A DNA stretch of 64,000 bases from Lingula anatina (GCF_001039355.2 NW_019773892.1:94597-158596); one strand, 5' to 3'; counted from the first letter of the stretch, positions 21,034-34,319 are shown. Notes: generated from the letters alone by a model not told the origin. Made by a program: numbers and translations.

Positions 21034-24000
21034 TTTTCTTTAATTATTTACTTCTTGATGTTTCCTGCTCGATGCATGCCCGCCCCCAATCCCCTCTGGT
21101 ACCAACACTAAGAAATCATCACATCAGAGCGTTAGTTAGTTTGTTAGTTCATTGCCTTGTTATCTGAAAAGAACGGGTCGTATTAATTTAATAAGGCTCT
21201 CAATCATTTTGAACGCATCGCTAGCCAACATCCTGTGCGTGGGACTATAATGCAGCCATTATAATCAGCTATTAAAAACATCATTTAATAACGGACGGTT
21301 TGTCTGCCTCTTCCTATTCAATATATGGTCTGCACAGACTTAAATGATTCTTTCTGAATACTCTGCAGTGCGTGGTATATGGACAAATCTTCAGGGGATT
21401 GTCAAATGCCACTTGTTTTCAACAAATACTAATATTAACTAATTGAAGCCGAGATTGAGCACGTATACTGTTATTATACATTGTAGCTTCCTAAACTGAA
21501 CGACCGCTGTTCCGATTAATTGCGCATGTAAATGCAGACACCACGAGAATGCTCCACGCTCTGCGCGTGGCTGATTTTTATTTGGGAATAATCATCAGTC
21601 CACAGTAAGAAACTGATTGCTTTACAACATGCTTTAGACCCAGCCTATGCAGCATCATCAATTATATCCAGGGCATACGAACTGCTTAAAAGCGTCGTTA
21701 ATTGATTTCAAAGCGTCTTATTAGTGATCGTTCGTGTCTCGTGTCCATGGGTAATTCATCATCAATACTCATGTAATATCTTATTGATTTCAGCGCACTG
21801 TAGCCAAGATGTCCAATTATTTTAGGGTTATCTCGGGTTATCTTTTTGTCGTTTAAATGATAATAATTATTATAAATAATAATTTTCATTACATAATATT
21901 TAATACAGATACGAATAAGGCGCGATTGTTCATGTATTGCTTATGGATTCTAGCTTAATAAATGGTATGCATAGCTAACCACATGCTTCCTGCATATCTC
22001 TGAAATCAGGCCATCACTTTACGACGTTGCATTGGTATGGAATGCCCTGAAAGTTCAGATGTTTTTAGGGCTTTTTCTTCACAAAGAATACATAGTTCTA
22101 CCACAATTCATCAAAAGGACACAAATTTGAACTGAATTTGTGGAGAATCTGAGCAAGCAATATAAACAGAGTACGACCAATTTACTGCTTACAACTAAAA
22201 AACTTGGAAAAAAGCGAAGTTTTCAAGACAAAATTTCCCCAAAAGAAAAATAAAAAACTCTTACCTTGGGCTCAATTGTAGGTATTCACCTTGAAATGAG
22301 CTCTTAGTTCTTTCTTTCTATTCTGTGTACCGTGAAAAAGAGAATCGCAGGATTTGGGGGGAACATTGTTCTTTGTTTGCTGATCAAACTAGGGATGCTG
22401 TTCTCTCAAGAGTTCGTATGTGTACATAAACACAATGGACAATAGAAGTGTCACCCCCTGAATCAGAGTAATCAAAGTAGGTACATGTAGATCTTGAGCA
22501 GTTATAATGCCTGGTCTACTTATAATGTGACTAATGAGTATGAAACCGCTGTACCATGGAGTTGTATGGTTGGTCTTTTTGTGAAATTTGATGTTAATAA
22601 AATGATACCAGGAGCATATCATTCCACAGTCATTTATCCCCCCCCCCCCAAAGTATTGGTAGGGGTGACACTTCTTTTGTCCAGTGTGTGTGTATAAACA
22701 GACAAAACGAGGTTTTCACCGCTCCGTTTTATGCAAAATACAGAGTAGCTGTATATAGGCCTACTATTTAGAATTATATCCTCTTTTTTCATTGTTCTGG
22801 GAGTTTTTTTATTGCAATCTGATATTCTTTAGTTCAAGACCAGTCTTTTGCACATGCGCCAATCATTCAAATCACTGTACACGAGCATATTTTCCAAACC
22901 TTTTTTTTTTCATTTTGGCAAGCTTGACAAAAATTCTTTTTTATCTGTAATCGTTCCAAGCAGCTTTTCTCACTTACCTATATTTTGTTTGAATTAAACA
23001 GGTTAAAGTGCATTAGGCACAACAAGCAGTATATAAATAAATATATCTTTAAAGGCCAATTGTTTAATATAGAAAATTGTTCTATTTTTACCCACGTCAC
23101 GCATGCAATTCGCCTACGTTCCTGCAGTTGATGTTAACTACTGTAGAAACAGAGAGCCCGATATGTCTTAATCTTCTTCATCTCTTAAGTTGAAAAATCC
23201 ATTTGACTGTTAAGGAGAGTGAGTCCCAGCGCATTAATTAAAGTGCCTTTAGCTAATGTCACTGAAAAGTCTAAAGGTATTTACATCACCGAAATTGACT
23301 GATGCATATCATGCTAGAAGAGAGGATAGCATTTCCCAGTGCAGATATTGCATTGTCTTTTGCTAATGAAAGAGTTTCTGAAATGGCTTGAGGCTGTTTC
23401 ACTCCCAGATTGACAAATTTATTTGACTTCTGCCATTGCGTTCCTGTACAGCCATATTTAATTTAACTTATTGTACTTTTCTTTTCATGTCCTATTACCG
23501 GGCTTCTCGATTTTAAAATGCCAAGCCTTTCAGCAATTATGATAGATATGGAAGCAGCTATTACTGTTTGTCACACAACGGTAGCGTTTCTTCCACAGCG
23601 CTCTGTGGAACAAGATAAGACCAACATTATCCTGCAATGCATCTCGCTTAGTCCGATTCCAACAAGGAAAACGTTTGTGTCAATTTAAACTTGGTCTAGA
23701 AACGGACTAAAAAGCATACGCGTTGAGATAGAAGCTTATTGTACTTTATCCTTCTGTATGGGGCCATTCAGAATGAGAAAAGCCGAGTGCTAGCTGGTCC
23801 ATGGCCTCAATATGGCGGACTTACATGAAAGGAAGACCGCTTAATCCTGTAATGGCCTCTCCGCCTCTTTCATGCTTGAAAAATTGTAACCATGCTCTTA
23901 CATATATGTTTTTTTTTATACTTCAAAGTATTGCAGCGAATACTGCTAGCAACTCTGCCACCATCGATTACATGTAATTACATATAATAGGGGTTAATTC

Positions 24001-26111
24001 TGTCAACCGCAAGGTGAAAAAATTAGCGTCTCCATGAAATTGTTTGCGAGTGGGGCCAAAACGGTGAACATCGCGGAAAATATGTCTGACTCGGAGTGTA
24101 ACTGACTTCAACGGCTGTGTTATGTTTAGACACATTTTACTCCAGAGAATACGTAATTTTCCCGATATTTCCCCGACATTTTTCTTCTATATTGGAATAA
24201 GTCGGTCTGAAATCGAAGTCAATCATGTCTTTAATTATTTGGCGAGGGACAGGAACGGGTGAAACATTAGATAAAAATATTGAAAAAATCATCTGTGCAA
24301 TGATATGAAACTTTGGAGTCATTGCACGTAATCGACCAAGCCTACTCCATTTGTATATGAGGAGAGCACTGAACGCACGTGCACTAGAGAATTAACTAGA
24401 GAATATAAAATGCATTTCATTTCCAGAGCCATGCAATGTGAACATGATCAGAAATTTCAGCATTCCATCCAGGGCCCACAGTCGGTACACCTGGGATCTA
24501 GGTTCCATGCCAACAGAGAGAAAAAAAATGACAAAAGAGACTCTATTATCTTTTGCAAATGGATGAGCTTAGCTAATAACTATTACGATGCAAGGCAATT
24601 TTGTCCGTCGCTGAAACCTCAGATGTGAAAACACCTCACAATCTATATTAGAGAACTTATGAAGTCTCCAACAACACGATAAATCAGCTGAAATAATTTT
24701 TGCTAAAGTGTGGGGTGGAGTGGAGTGGAGGGCAAAGAGATTTTTAAAAAATAGAAAAGGCAGAAGAGGAGAATTTAGCACAATATGTAGAGCACTAGGA
24801 TAATACAATTACCCCCTCCCCCGATCAGCAACTGCCTCTATATTACAGAATCAAATACAATCTCAAATCGAAACAATTTAAGATATCATCTCCGGGAATT
24901 TCCCACCAAATCGAATTTTCCGAGAAAAAAATAGGACATAGTTTCCTACTCAGATATCATTGTACGACCCCTCCCTGTAATTGGATCTGATGTTCTATAC
25001 CATCTCTTATTACTTAAATATGAATTAGGTCTAAATGAGTAACCAGTCATATAGATCGCCCAGGTCATCCTGTGCATTTCAGACGGAAATATCGAAGTGA
25101 GCTATTTTAAAGGATTTTATAGATTTTAATGTCCGAATTTGGAAAATAAGTCTGTGTGAAAAATATGTAGACAAAAAATGAGTCTTTGTGATATTTTCAA
25201 ACGCAGATGATCTACCTTTCGCCAAACTACCACTCAGTGCTTAGGTGTGGCATTAGACGTTTATATTCAACAAGTCACGGCAAAACGAGCAAAAGAGGAA
25301 TGAAATCTTTCAGTGAAAAATGACAACAACATCTGGGTGATATCGCTCAGTAATCGGATCACCCTGAAGATCAGAACTTCCCTGAAACGGAAGCGGAATG
25401 CTTATTGAATATGAGGGTTGGCGTTCTGTGTAAACTGACACTAAGGAGGCCCACACAGACCTTCCCCATGACTAAGTAATACAATTTTAGGGATATATAA
25501 GCACTTGACCTTATCCAATTTGCGTTTTCAATATACGTGCATGTCAAATTCAGCTATCCTGTGGGATGTGCTGACGTTAGCATTTTCCCTATAACTTTTC
25601 TAACCACCTGTTAAACCTTGACAGAATAATATACAGTATAATATAGACTAGCTCTTCTGTAAATACTTCGAGCACATCGGAGTTGAGACTTCACAACTTT
25701 ACTGTCACAAGAATGACATTAAAAATTAAAAGACTTAATTAGATAATTCTATTATTCGTTTCTACCCTGGAAAAATTACGAATTTTGTCAATGGTTCTAC
25801 AAATAGTAAGGTCCAATTTTGACCGAAACAGACCATGTTTTTTCAAGGGATGAGTTGACTTTCCCAATATGGCCGATGTCAATTGGCGTGATTTTTAATT
25901 CCCCGCAAAACGTAGAGCTTGCTGTCAAAATATGAAAATATCATTTGAATGTCCCTTTCATTGGGTTATGACGATGCAAAACAACTACAATGTACCTGTG
26001 ATATCCTGTGAATGTTTATTTAAAGTATACCAACTAAAAATCCACCTGTAAATCTTTTGTTTTTTTCGTCAATTTAACCTTATCTGTATAGTGCGTGCGT
26101 GCGAGCGTGCA
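21034..26111. other. Noncoding interval downstream of GPCR B2
   Basis: Matches 10638-15454 in order and orientation with scattered substitutions. No gene recognised. It contains the inserted element at 22432-22687, which copy 1 lacks. Confidence 0.5.
22432..22687. mobile_element. 256-bp inverted-repeat element present only in copy 2
   Basis: The left end reads ACAATGGACAATAGAAGTGT and continues CACCCC; the right end is the reverse complement with two mismatches over 26 bp. Copy 1 has no element at the matching place (near 11999-12010), so the empty site is visible. ATAAAC lies on both sides (22426-22431 and 22694-22699) and may be the target duplication if the GTGTGT at the right end belongs to the element. 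The interior holds a C-run and no transposase. The superfamily is not certain. Confidence 0.8.
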
Positions 26112-26112
26112 C

Positions 26113-26184
<72 letters not shown>

Positions 26185-26187
26185 AAG
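26112..26187. repeat. (GT)n(GA)n compound microsatellite
   Basis: Counterpart of 15455-15530 with different unit counts, about 45 bp downstream of the GPCR B2 stop. Confidence 0.95.
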
Positions 26188-26233
26188 GAGAAGGTGAGGG
26201 GGAGAGAGAGATGGGGTGGACTATCGAAACGTT

Positions 26234-27322
26234 TCAAACTTCTGATCTTCTGTTGGATCTCGTCCTACGAGCACTAAATTCACACCTCCTTATCATACCG
26301 ATCCCAGAGGCAGACGCAGAACTCCGCCGTCTGTTTCTCAACATGTGTCTCGGCGTTAATGCCTGAACGAAAGCTTTCCGAAACTCCTCTGAACCGAAAT
26401 TGTAAACCAATGGGTTCAGGCTTGAACTGCTAAAAGCCATAATGGCGGCAATGTCTTGTACTATGTACATAACACCCCTTTGATGACAGGAAGTTTTCCC
26501 AGATACGACACTACTGTCCGGTCCCAATACTGTTATGATGTTCCATAAGAACAAAACCATGCCTGGGGTCCAGCAGATAAGAAAGACGGCAACGACCAGA
26601 AGAACCAGAGCCATCACACGCTTTGTGGCACTTTTGGAAGCGTGATGCATGCTTGGGGACGCGCAAGTCACCTGATATTGGGACATGCGTCTCTGCACAT
26701 CGCGCATTGAGCGTAGTCGATAGATAATGAGCACCGAAAGCACGGCTATGACGCTCAAAGGCAGTGCAAAGTCTGCTCCAACGATAACGAAGGCGTAAAT
26801 GTAATAAACGGTGTTCGTCTTGTCCCTTGAAGTGCACCGACGCCCGGCGTCCTCTAGCATAATGACGGGGATTGGCGAGTTAAGAATCAACATGGCCACC
26901 CACGTGAGACCACTTGCTATGTACGCCGTCTTCCGCCCAAGTGCCGAGTGTACGTACAGTGGGTACGCAATACATGCGTACCGCACAGCGCATATAGCAA
27001 CAAGAGAATAGATACTGACGCCCATTGTGACATACGTGGCGTACATGTACGTCTTGCACACAAACTGCCCCAAGTGTACGTCGTTCCCTAGGGCGTAATG
27101 GGCTGCCGTAATAGGCAGGCAAAAAAGGTTGAACAACAAATCTGCTATCGCCAGGTTCAAGAATAGAGGGTTTATATGGTGATGACTCCATACCACATAA
27201 ATAACAAGACTGTTCCCTAGAATTCCAACGAAACAGATGGATGCCACTATGGTCGTAAGCACTATCCTTGTGACTGGGGTGTCAAATTCCCCACAGTCCT
27301 CGCTAAATGTTGAGTTATTCAT
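26234..27322 (-). CDS. Intronless class A GPCR, peptide-receptor-like, copy B2
   Basis: This encodes the same 362 residues as the gene at 15575-16663: glycosylation sequon in the N-terminus, seven membrane segments, CWTP in TM6, NPLVYNF in TM7 and VRY in place of DRY at the end of TM3. By eye the two coding regions differ at about thirteen positions and none changes an amino acid (for example TTGAATAATAAA against TTGAACAACAAA near TM2). Given the single N between the two segments, B1 and B2 are more likely alleles of one gene than two genes. If they are real duplicates they are under strong constraint. Confidence 0.92.
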   Translation of the reverse strand: MNNSTFSEDCGEFDTPVTRIVLTTIVASICFVGILGNSLVIYVVWSHHHINPLFLNLAIADLLFNLFCLPITAAHYALGNDVHLGQFVCKTYMYATYVTMGVSIYSLVAICAVRYACIAYPLYVHSALGRKTAYIASGLTWVAMLILNSPIPVIMLEDAGRRCTSRDKTNTVYYIYAFVIVGADFALPLSVIAVLSVLIIYRLRSMRDVQRRMSQYQVTCASPSMHHASKSATKRVMALVLLVVAVFLICWTPGMVLFLWNIITVLGPDSSVVSGKTSCHQRGVMYIVQDIAAIMAFSSSSLNPLVYNFGSEEFRKAFVQALTPRHMLRNRRRSSASASGIGMIRRCEFSARRTRSNRRSEV

Positions 27323-29265
27323 GGTTTAGCGCGTGTCTTTTATTACACCGGTGAAGTTTCTCTACGCTTCCTGGAATGTTAATTGATTTTTTGTACTGAT
27401 ACTTATTCAAGCCTATAACTCCTTTAACTGAGATTGAGTTGTTTTGCCCGAAATGTTTTTTTCAGGCGTATGCCAGCCTGAGAATACAGTTCGCGATTCC
27501 TACATAACGTTGCCTTTCACTCTGGCTCTTTTCTAACACAGTGCCCAAACAGCTCAAATCGTCCAACAGTGGAGTTCGTTGTGTGCTGCGTCTTTAAAAA
27601 GCATGGAACAAAAGATATACGAGTAACTGTTTGAGAGCACTCTAACACGATGTTGGAAAAGTTCTTGGATCATTTGTACCTGTACAATCCGCTCCAGTCA
27701 ATCCAATAGTCACAGAACATACAAACACATTGGCTCTCTAAGCACAAGGCACTTTACATTCTCTTCGTATCGCAGTCGGTGCTTGGGTTGGTAAACGTAC
27801 TGAATTAACATGGCGCAATAACATGATGGAAATGACTAAATTTTTGATCATCCACAGAACGATGCTCATATTTTGAGACTGAGAGTCGCGTGCTTCTCAA
27901 GCTTGAACTGAACTACAGAGTCGTGAAAAATACATCCGGTATAGCTCAGCGGCGGATGAAGATGACTTTAATACATGATTTCCAGTTCTTTCCAGATACA
28001 CTAGTTTCGAAGAAAAAATGACATAGTTTGTTCCTGCTGGAATGCAAAGTCTTCGCTGTTTCACTTTTTCATTTCAAACATCTTTATGGCTACTTCATGT
28101 AACGTCTTCTTTATGGTAGCTGTTGAAGACGCCCATAGGAATATAAAAGGCGTTCAGAGATTCTTTTTATGCAGCTGTAAGCCAAAAATGCGCACCTTAA
28201 ATTCTGTGTTGGGAATAGTAGGAATGAGGTGTTAATGCCCACTGAATTATAGATACATCAGTGAAAAAATCCTCGGAGTGCCCAAAGAAGTTTACTTAGA
28301 AATGATGCGTGGAATATTATTTGGCGTTAGTCCAGTAGGTAGTTTTGAATCGCTTCGTGTTTTGTCTGGTCTTCGAATGTTCACTGGAATCTCAGTAATT
28401 ACAGCTTTATCTTCCAGTGTATTTTTTGTTGACCATCGCCTTAATAACTGTTTGTATGGCTTGCTAAGAATATTTTACACACTCCCTTACGTTCCTGAGT
28501 CTGTTTGTCGATTCCAATTCCTAAGATCCTAGGTACTGCCTCGACAAAAGTGCTTTCTCCAAATACTAGCATGTTACCTAAAGCCTCACTAGAGAGACAC
28601 GTATTTTTATATGTCGTCGGAGGCTCTTACATCACAAGGGAAATCTCGGTTGCTTCATCTTCTCAAGTTCTGCTTTGTGCTCTCAGGAAAAGAAAAATCC
28701 CAAAAGATAACATTTTCCCAGAGTCATAAACCCAGCCTATCCCTGTCGTTTACCGTTGAGAACATTCTCATTTCGGTATGTCAATGATCAATTTCCAACT
28801 ACGCATGGACTACATGACGTGAATGCCAATGTACGCATAACATTAGAACTTCAGCGCCTCATGCGTATGTTAAAGTTCCTCGTGCGCGTCACTCCTGCCA
28901 TGTACATGTAACCTAGGACTCGTGCAAGGTGGTTCCTGTTCGAACTTACATGTAATAACTGTCATTTGAAAGATAACATTAAGCTGATGCGAAATGACGC
29001 TCAGGACCTACATGCAGTAATAGCCCCAGTGGGAATATCACTCGTAGTTGCTGTAATAAACTAACTCTTTGAAATAGGCAAATAACGTAAGATCTTTGAT
29101 ATACTCTCAGGCAAGCCCATGCCGTCAAAGTTCTGCTACATTGATATCTGTCATTCGAGAAATGTGCAGTGTCAGACAGGGTTTGTGCGGTAGTCGATCA
29201 TCATAGATGTGGGCGCGCAATATCATTGTTTGTCCGTTAATGTTCGGTTCTCGGTAATTACGACT
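27323..29265. other. Upstream region of GPCR B2
   Basis: Colinear with 16664-18570. No additional gene recognised. Short open frames here do not keep their length in copy 1. Confidence 0.5.
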
Positions 29266-29292
29266 ATTATTATTATTATTATTATTATTATC
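29266..29292. repeat. (TTA)n microsatellite at the end of the duplicated segment
   Basis: About nine TTA units. Copy 1 stops (N at 18571) exactly at the start of this run, consistent with an assembly break at a simple repeat. Confidence 0.95.
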
Positions 29293-32200
29293 TATATATA
29301 ACGAGTCATTTTGCACACAGAGCCGCAAGCCTGACTATGCTCCCGTTCTATTCAGGGAATTACATCGGAATAACCGATACAATTCCCTGTTCTATTCTTC
29401 TATTTTTTAATATCATTCCCACATTATATCGCTGTCTTGTATCCTAAACCATTAATTTCACTACTTCTGTTCAATTTAAAGTATATTTCGATATTCCTTT
29501 CTGTTGTCAATTCAGAAAGTTGATATCTGTCTTTAATTACAACAAATCAAACATCAGGCAGTCTCATGCCACACTCGCTAAAAGCACTACAAGTATGTTG
29601 CTCTGGTCCGAGTACCATCGCCAAACAAATTAAATCCAAACGCGAATTTAACCTCGATGTCTTCTTCATCTACCCTATTATATACAGCCAAAACGATCCA
29701 CTGGGTCGATTTAATGCCATCTCATTCCTTAATAGCCCATGGCCCAGTGTTATATCTCTGGTGTTGATTAAAATACAATGGAGAATACAGAAAGAGCGCC
29801 ACGTGCTAACCGGCGTGAATGTTACGCACTGCTGGGTGGTGGAGTTAATGGTTATCGAAGGAATGCCTGTCAATATGCAGGGATAAGCTTAAGAGCTGTT
29901 AAATAAAGAAAAGAAAATATATTGAATATATCTCTTATTAAGAATTCGCGTCATGCAAGTTTATGACCATAGGTCTACAAATACCTAATTTGTTGGAATA
30001 CATAATATTATGTCACATTTAGGAAAAGAGTGAAAAAAATAAGCGTCAACTGCCCAATTGTCATTAGTTTGGGAATACTATTTGGAAAATAATATTTGAA
30101 ATAATGGTACCCGGTTTCCACTAGTGTGCAGATATTAATTTGAATGCGATAACACTGTTCCAAATCAAATTCTTCACACCAGTACACTGTACTCATTGTG
30201 GCAAATTTTATGATCTTAGTTTCGGAGTTGTATGATTTCGTTACGAAGCCGTAAAAACAATCTGATACACAAAAGTAGGCAGCAAAGCAATTTCGCTATT
30301 TGAGATGAAGCCGATGGAAAGCCCGCGTACTGCTTCTGTAAGATCTTATTACATATCACCAACCCTGATATTAATCGATAACTTTGCGCCCCCCCCCCCC
30401 TCCCCACGCACACATTTCGAATAGACGTCAACGTACCCAGTGACGCACGCGCGTGCGCGCGCGCGCACACACACACACACACACAATTAAGACACGATTT
30501 AAATCACACCAGTAACGTGCAATTAAAACACTTAAAATCTTATTTCCAATATAATGATATAATTTTCTGTATCATCTCGTATCGAGAATATGAACTTTTC
30601 GGTGAAACAGATGTGAAAGAGAAAATTAAGTGAAACAAGACAGAAATGTCCCTTCATTGATCTTTTCAAGGTACTTTGAGTTATCTCCGTTAAAATACCC
30701 TCTTAATTTCCGTAGAACCATCAAAATGTTATAGGATTCGCCTTTGATAATATCCGTACGGCTTAGTGAGAGCACTTACTGTAAGAACCCAAATCAGGTT
30801 AAAACGTTTGATGACACTCGTTTAACCTTTATTGTTTTGTTTTTGTCCTGTTTCAGTATATCACTTGCCTTTGGAGCTCATATTTCAGTTCATTATTATG
30901 CTCTGAAGTTAAAATAAAGGGCTTTTTATTTCTCATTTCTTGACCTGATCGAAGGCAGCCATAGATCCTGCTCCCTCAACTATCCTACATATGCTCTATC
31001 CTAGAAAAGCTGTAAATAAAGAACTCAAAATAAGTTAATTAAATCGGTTAACCGGTTTTCCTTTCAGTGCTACAAAATTTACAATAATTTTCTTTCCTTT
31101 CCAACGTCTGTCCATCATTTACACGTATCTGTGCGCGGCGTTGACGTTGAGGGCTATTTTAAAATACATACCACTACATTGACCCTTGTTTCATAAAGTT
31201 AAAACTAAAACGTTTTTTATTTGTTGTTGTTAAAATAGTTCTAAGCGCCGTTTGATGCTGAAGACGTAATATTCCAGGAGTTGAAACGACTTACCGTGGT
31301 CCTTAATTAACCAATGACATATCAGTATACGATAACCGCGGTGGCGTCAAATAAGAAGTCGTAGGACCGGTCCATATGATCTTATCTTACAGATGTCTAA
31401 AGCTGCCGTACGAGCTGTCCTAACAGTTTACGCTGGATGAACTAAGTGCACACATTTTTGCAAGCATTATATAGCTATATTTCTGCAAGAAGTATTTACT
31501 TTTTTGTCACCTTCTGGACTTAATGGCCTTGAAGTGTATTTCAAAGTTACCTCTTACTGCTTCACAGTAGGCGCTTGTCTACCACTGTTTTTTTTTTCTC
31601 TATAAATATCCTGTCAAAGCCTATCCAGTCTTATTCAATACTGATTGTTTTGGTCACATCTGTAAAAGAAAATTTCTCCCCCTATCAAAAATTTGCATTC
31701 AAAAGCACATGCTTGTGCATCTATGCCAACGGGTTTGTTAGACTTTTAGAGGTGACATACATGGTTGTCTATGTAAAATCGTATTTTGTAGCCCTCATCC
31801 TTGGACACTTGTCTCATTAAACATACTCTAGCATTTTCGTTAACGTATTTTTATGAATATACAAAACTACAGCACGACAATTGCTGGGTAATATGAAAAC
31901 GCCCACAGAAGTGGCTATTTTCGTTTTTTTTCACTATAGCACTCCAGTATATTTAAAAACGCCAAATAAAAACTTATTTGCTTTTCTTATATTCATTTTA
32001 CACGTAAACATGTAGTTAGTATGAAAAAGCATAGAAGTTGGAGATTTCCCTAGACCCAAGCAGGTAGGCGTCACATCGTTTTACACGAGTTTTAGTTTAA
32101 CATGATTTCAGGGCCATTACCCTTCTGTCTTTCTCGATTTATGAAGCGTGCGCCAATATCACCCCGTGAGGATGATATCCATAGCGTTTAACAGGATTAA

Positions 32201-33169
32201 AAAAAGACCGCTGGGCCTTTGTGGACTCGTCTCTTTCAATCAGCGACAAACACTCTCGATCTCTCAAAGGCAATTCTCATCACGCTCGTAATGGAGATGA
32301 ATTCTTGGTGCAGCACTAAATGAAGACTCCAAAACCAGGATTATAGATCGTTATTTTCTCGACGGGTTTGGATAGTGTATAGCTTGGTATTTAGGGGAAT
32401 GGTTGGAAATTTTAGGAAAATTTATACAGGGTATTTTGTTACATAAAGGCGTAACGCGTGTTGTGCTATTAAATTGTCACTTTTGCAAACCCACTTATTT
32501 GATATCATTTGTGAGATTATAAATGACCGAGAAACACATGTAATGCACATTCGGCTTATCTATTCCACGGCATTAAAGATGGCGCGGTCATTCTCGTAAG
32601 GATTCTTTTCTGCGGGGTGCATGACTACTATAGAGTAAGTCAAATACTCCGTCAGCAACACATTTTTCTCAGTTGCCCTATGGTCTGTCAAGTAAAGGAC
32701 AGACAGGTCGCATTGTATGTATATAACTGCCGTGAATACCTCATTGTTCATACATGTACCTTGAAATATAGTGTGGTCCATATTGAGGTTCAGAATGATA
32801 AAAAAAAAACGAGATTTTTCCTCATTTAGCTGATGTTATCATAGTTCACTTTTCACTGGCTTATACTAAGCGACTATGTTAATCAAAGTATCGTTAACAG
32901 GAACAGAAGGCATTGACTTCAGATGTGATTTTTACCTATTGAAGTGCCTGGAAGCAGCTAATACACTAATTGGGTGTGAAGGTATCAATCAGCTGGGGGG
33001 GGGGGGTAACTCCGTAACCGCCGGAGAATTGGAGTAATTACTTACAAAAGCATACGTAAAAATAACAAACGAGCACGACAGACTTTTCGATGTGATCTTT
33101 TAAACCGATGATAGACTGTCTTGTTTACAAACATCCAGTGAAAATTGGTGTAAATTAACGTTATTAGTG
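29293..33169. other. Intergenic DNA, no gene recognised
   Basis: Frames of 60-106 codons occur (for example plus strand 29566-29886) but none shows a domain, signal peptide or splice-linked neighbour. An imperfect inverted repeat (AGGGAATT...AATTCCCT) lies at about 29353-29389, and a C-run with mixed GC/AC dinucleotides at 30389-30484. Confidence 0.5.
30389..30484. repeat. C-homopolymer and (GC)n(AC)n simple repeats
   Basis: A run of about 12 C is followed 40 bp later by alternating GC and then AC units. Alternating purine-pyrimidine tracts of this kind can adopt Z-form in vitro; nothing else is implied. Confidence 0.9.
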
Positions 33170-33335
33170 CAGGCCCGTAGCCAGGGCGTTTCGGGGGGTT
33201 CGAAAGAACCGCCCCTTTTGCTCGGAAAAGGTCCACTCTGGGTAAAATTGGATCTAGGTACATGAAGTTTTTATGGGAAAAGGTCCACTTTTTCAGAAAA
33301 AGAACCCCCTTTTGAAATTGCTGGCTACGGGCCTG
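33170..33335. mobile_element. 166-bp MITE with CAGGCCCGTAGCCAG ends, copy 1
   Basis: It starts CAGGCCCGTAGCCAG and ends CTGGCTACGGGCCTG, a perfect 15-bp inverted repeat. TAGTG flanks both sides (33165-33169 and 33336-33340), a plausible 5-bp target duplication. The interior carries two AAAGGTCCACT motifs. A close relative is at 34645-34779. Confidence 0.85.
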
Positions 33336-34057
33336 TAGTGATTAGTTCTAAGCTTGTAAATAAATCAGTCGAACCCATTTCTAATACTCATGCACATCCC
33401 CGTTTCACCTTTAATTTTTATTCCAATGCGAGCCCTTGCAATAGAGAAAATCAAGCAACCGAAAATAACACTTTCATCCACAAACCCTCGATATGACGTC
33501 ACGAGAAACGGCCACACTTTATCCAAAGACACATTAAGTCCACGAACACTATATATTATGATATTTTTGTAACAGCCAGTATTATGTAAAAGCGTTTTAT
33601 AGCATAATTTGTTTTAGAGGGTTCCTTGTATATATTAATTAACGGGGATTTGTTAATATTAAGAAAGACAAATTGAATTTGTTTTAATCCCCTGAAGAGC
33701 CTAGCCATTTCCGTTTTCAACATTTTCATTATTCGGCACCCAAAGCTCTATAATCACACACATAAACCCTACCTTTTACATTATATCAGTCTGAAATCTT
33801 TCTTCGGACCTGCACAGATGATACGACTGCATTGTTCTGTCCCCTATCCAAATCAGAAATTCAGACATTATTGAAATACAGGCTCGATTTATATAAACCA
33901 TTATACCTTAAATGACTGCATAAACTTCGAATGATCCGTAACTGCGTATGTGGTTTATCTTATTAAATGTCGTTAAATTGCTAATATCCGTCCAAAGTTA
34001 ATCAGACATAAAATGGAATCGGACGCGATAAAGGCGGGAAAGCTTTTGACCTAGGCA

Positions 34058-34095
<38 letters not shown>
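34058..34095. repeat. (AAT)n microsatellite
   Basis: About twelve AAT units without interruption. Confidence 0.95.
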
Positions 34096-34319
34096 CTTAT
34101 TATTTCAATTCATCATTAAAACAAAAGAATAAATAAATCTACGTGTGAGTAAATCAGTATGTCAAAATTTAGCACAATCTTTGTCAGACAACCAAATAAG
34201 ACACGCAAACTTAAATTTTTGAAATAGAATATTGGAATTTTTCAAATCGTTTCCGTTTATTTTCTTCTGTCCCTCTAGCTGTCTGTGACCAGATTACTAA
34301 CTTACAGAGTAACTTGAAG

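Larger units (their letters stand above)
18572..29267 (+). repeat. Large direct repeat, copy 2 (probable haplotype 2)
   Basis: Colinear with 8111-18570, same orientation. Differences include a 256-bp inverted-repeat element at 22432-22687, a longer TTTA run, absence of about 110 bp found at 9098-9210, and an extra 60 bp near 28430-28490. Homology ends at the (TTA)n run at 29266, beyond which copy 1 has no sequence because of the N. Confidence 0.9.

Noticed and set aside
26034-26277. Open frames encoding Ser/Leu, Glu/Arg and Thr/His repeats
   Set aside because: They are translations of the (GT)n(GA)n microsatellite.
29340-29400. Inverted repeat AGGGAATT...AATTCCCT as a MITE
   Set aside because: Arms are only about 8 bp, no target duplication and no second copy in the window.
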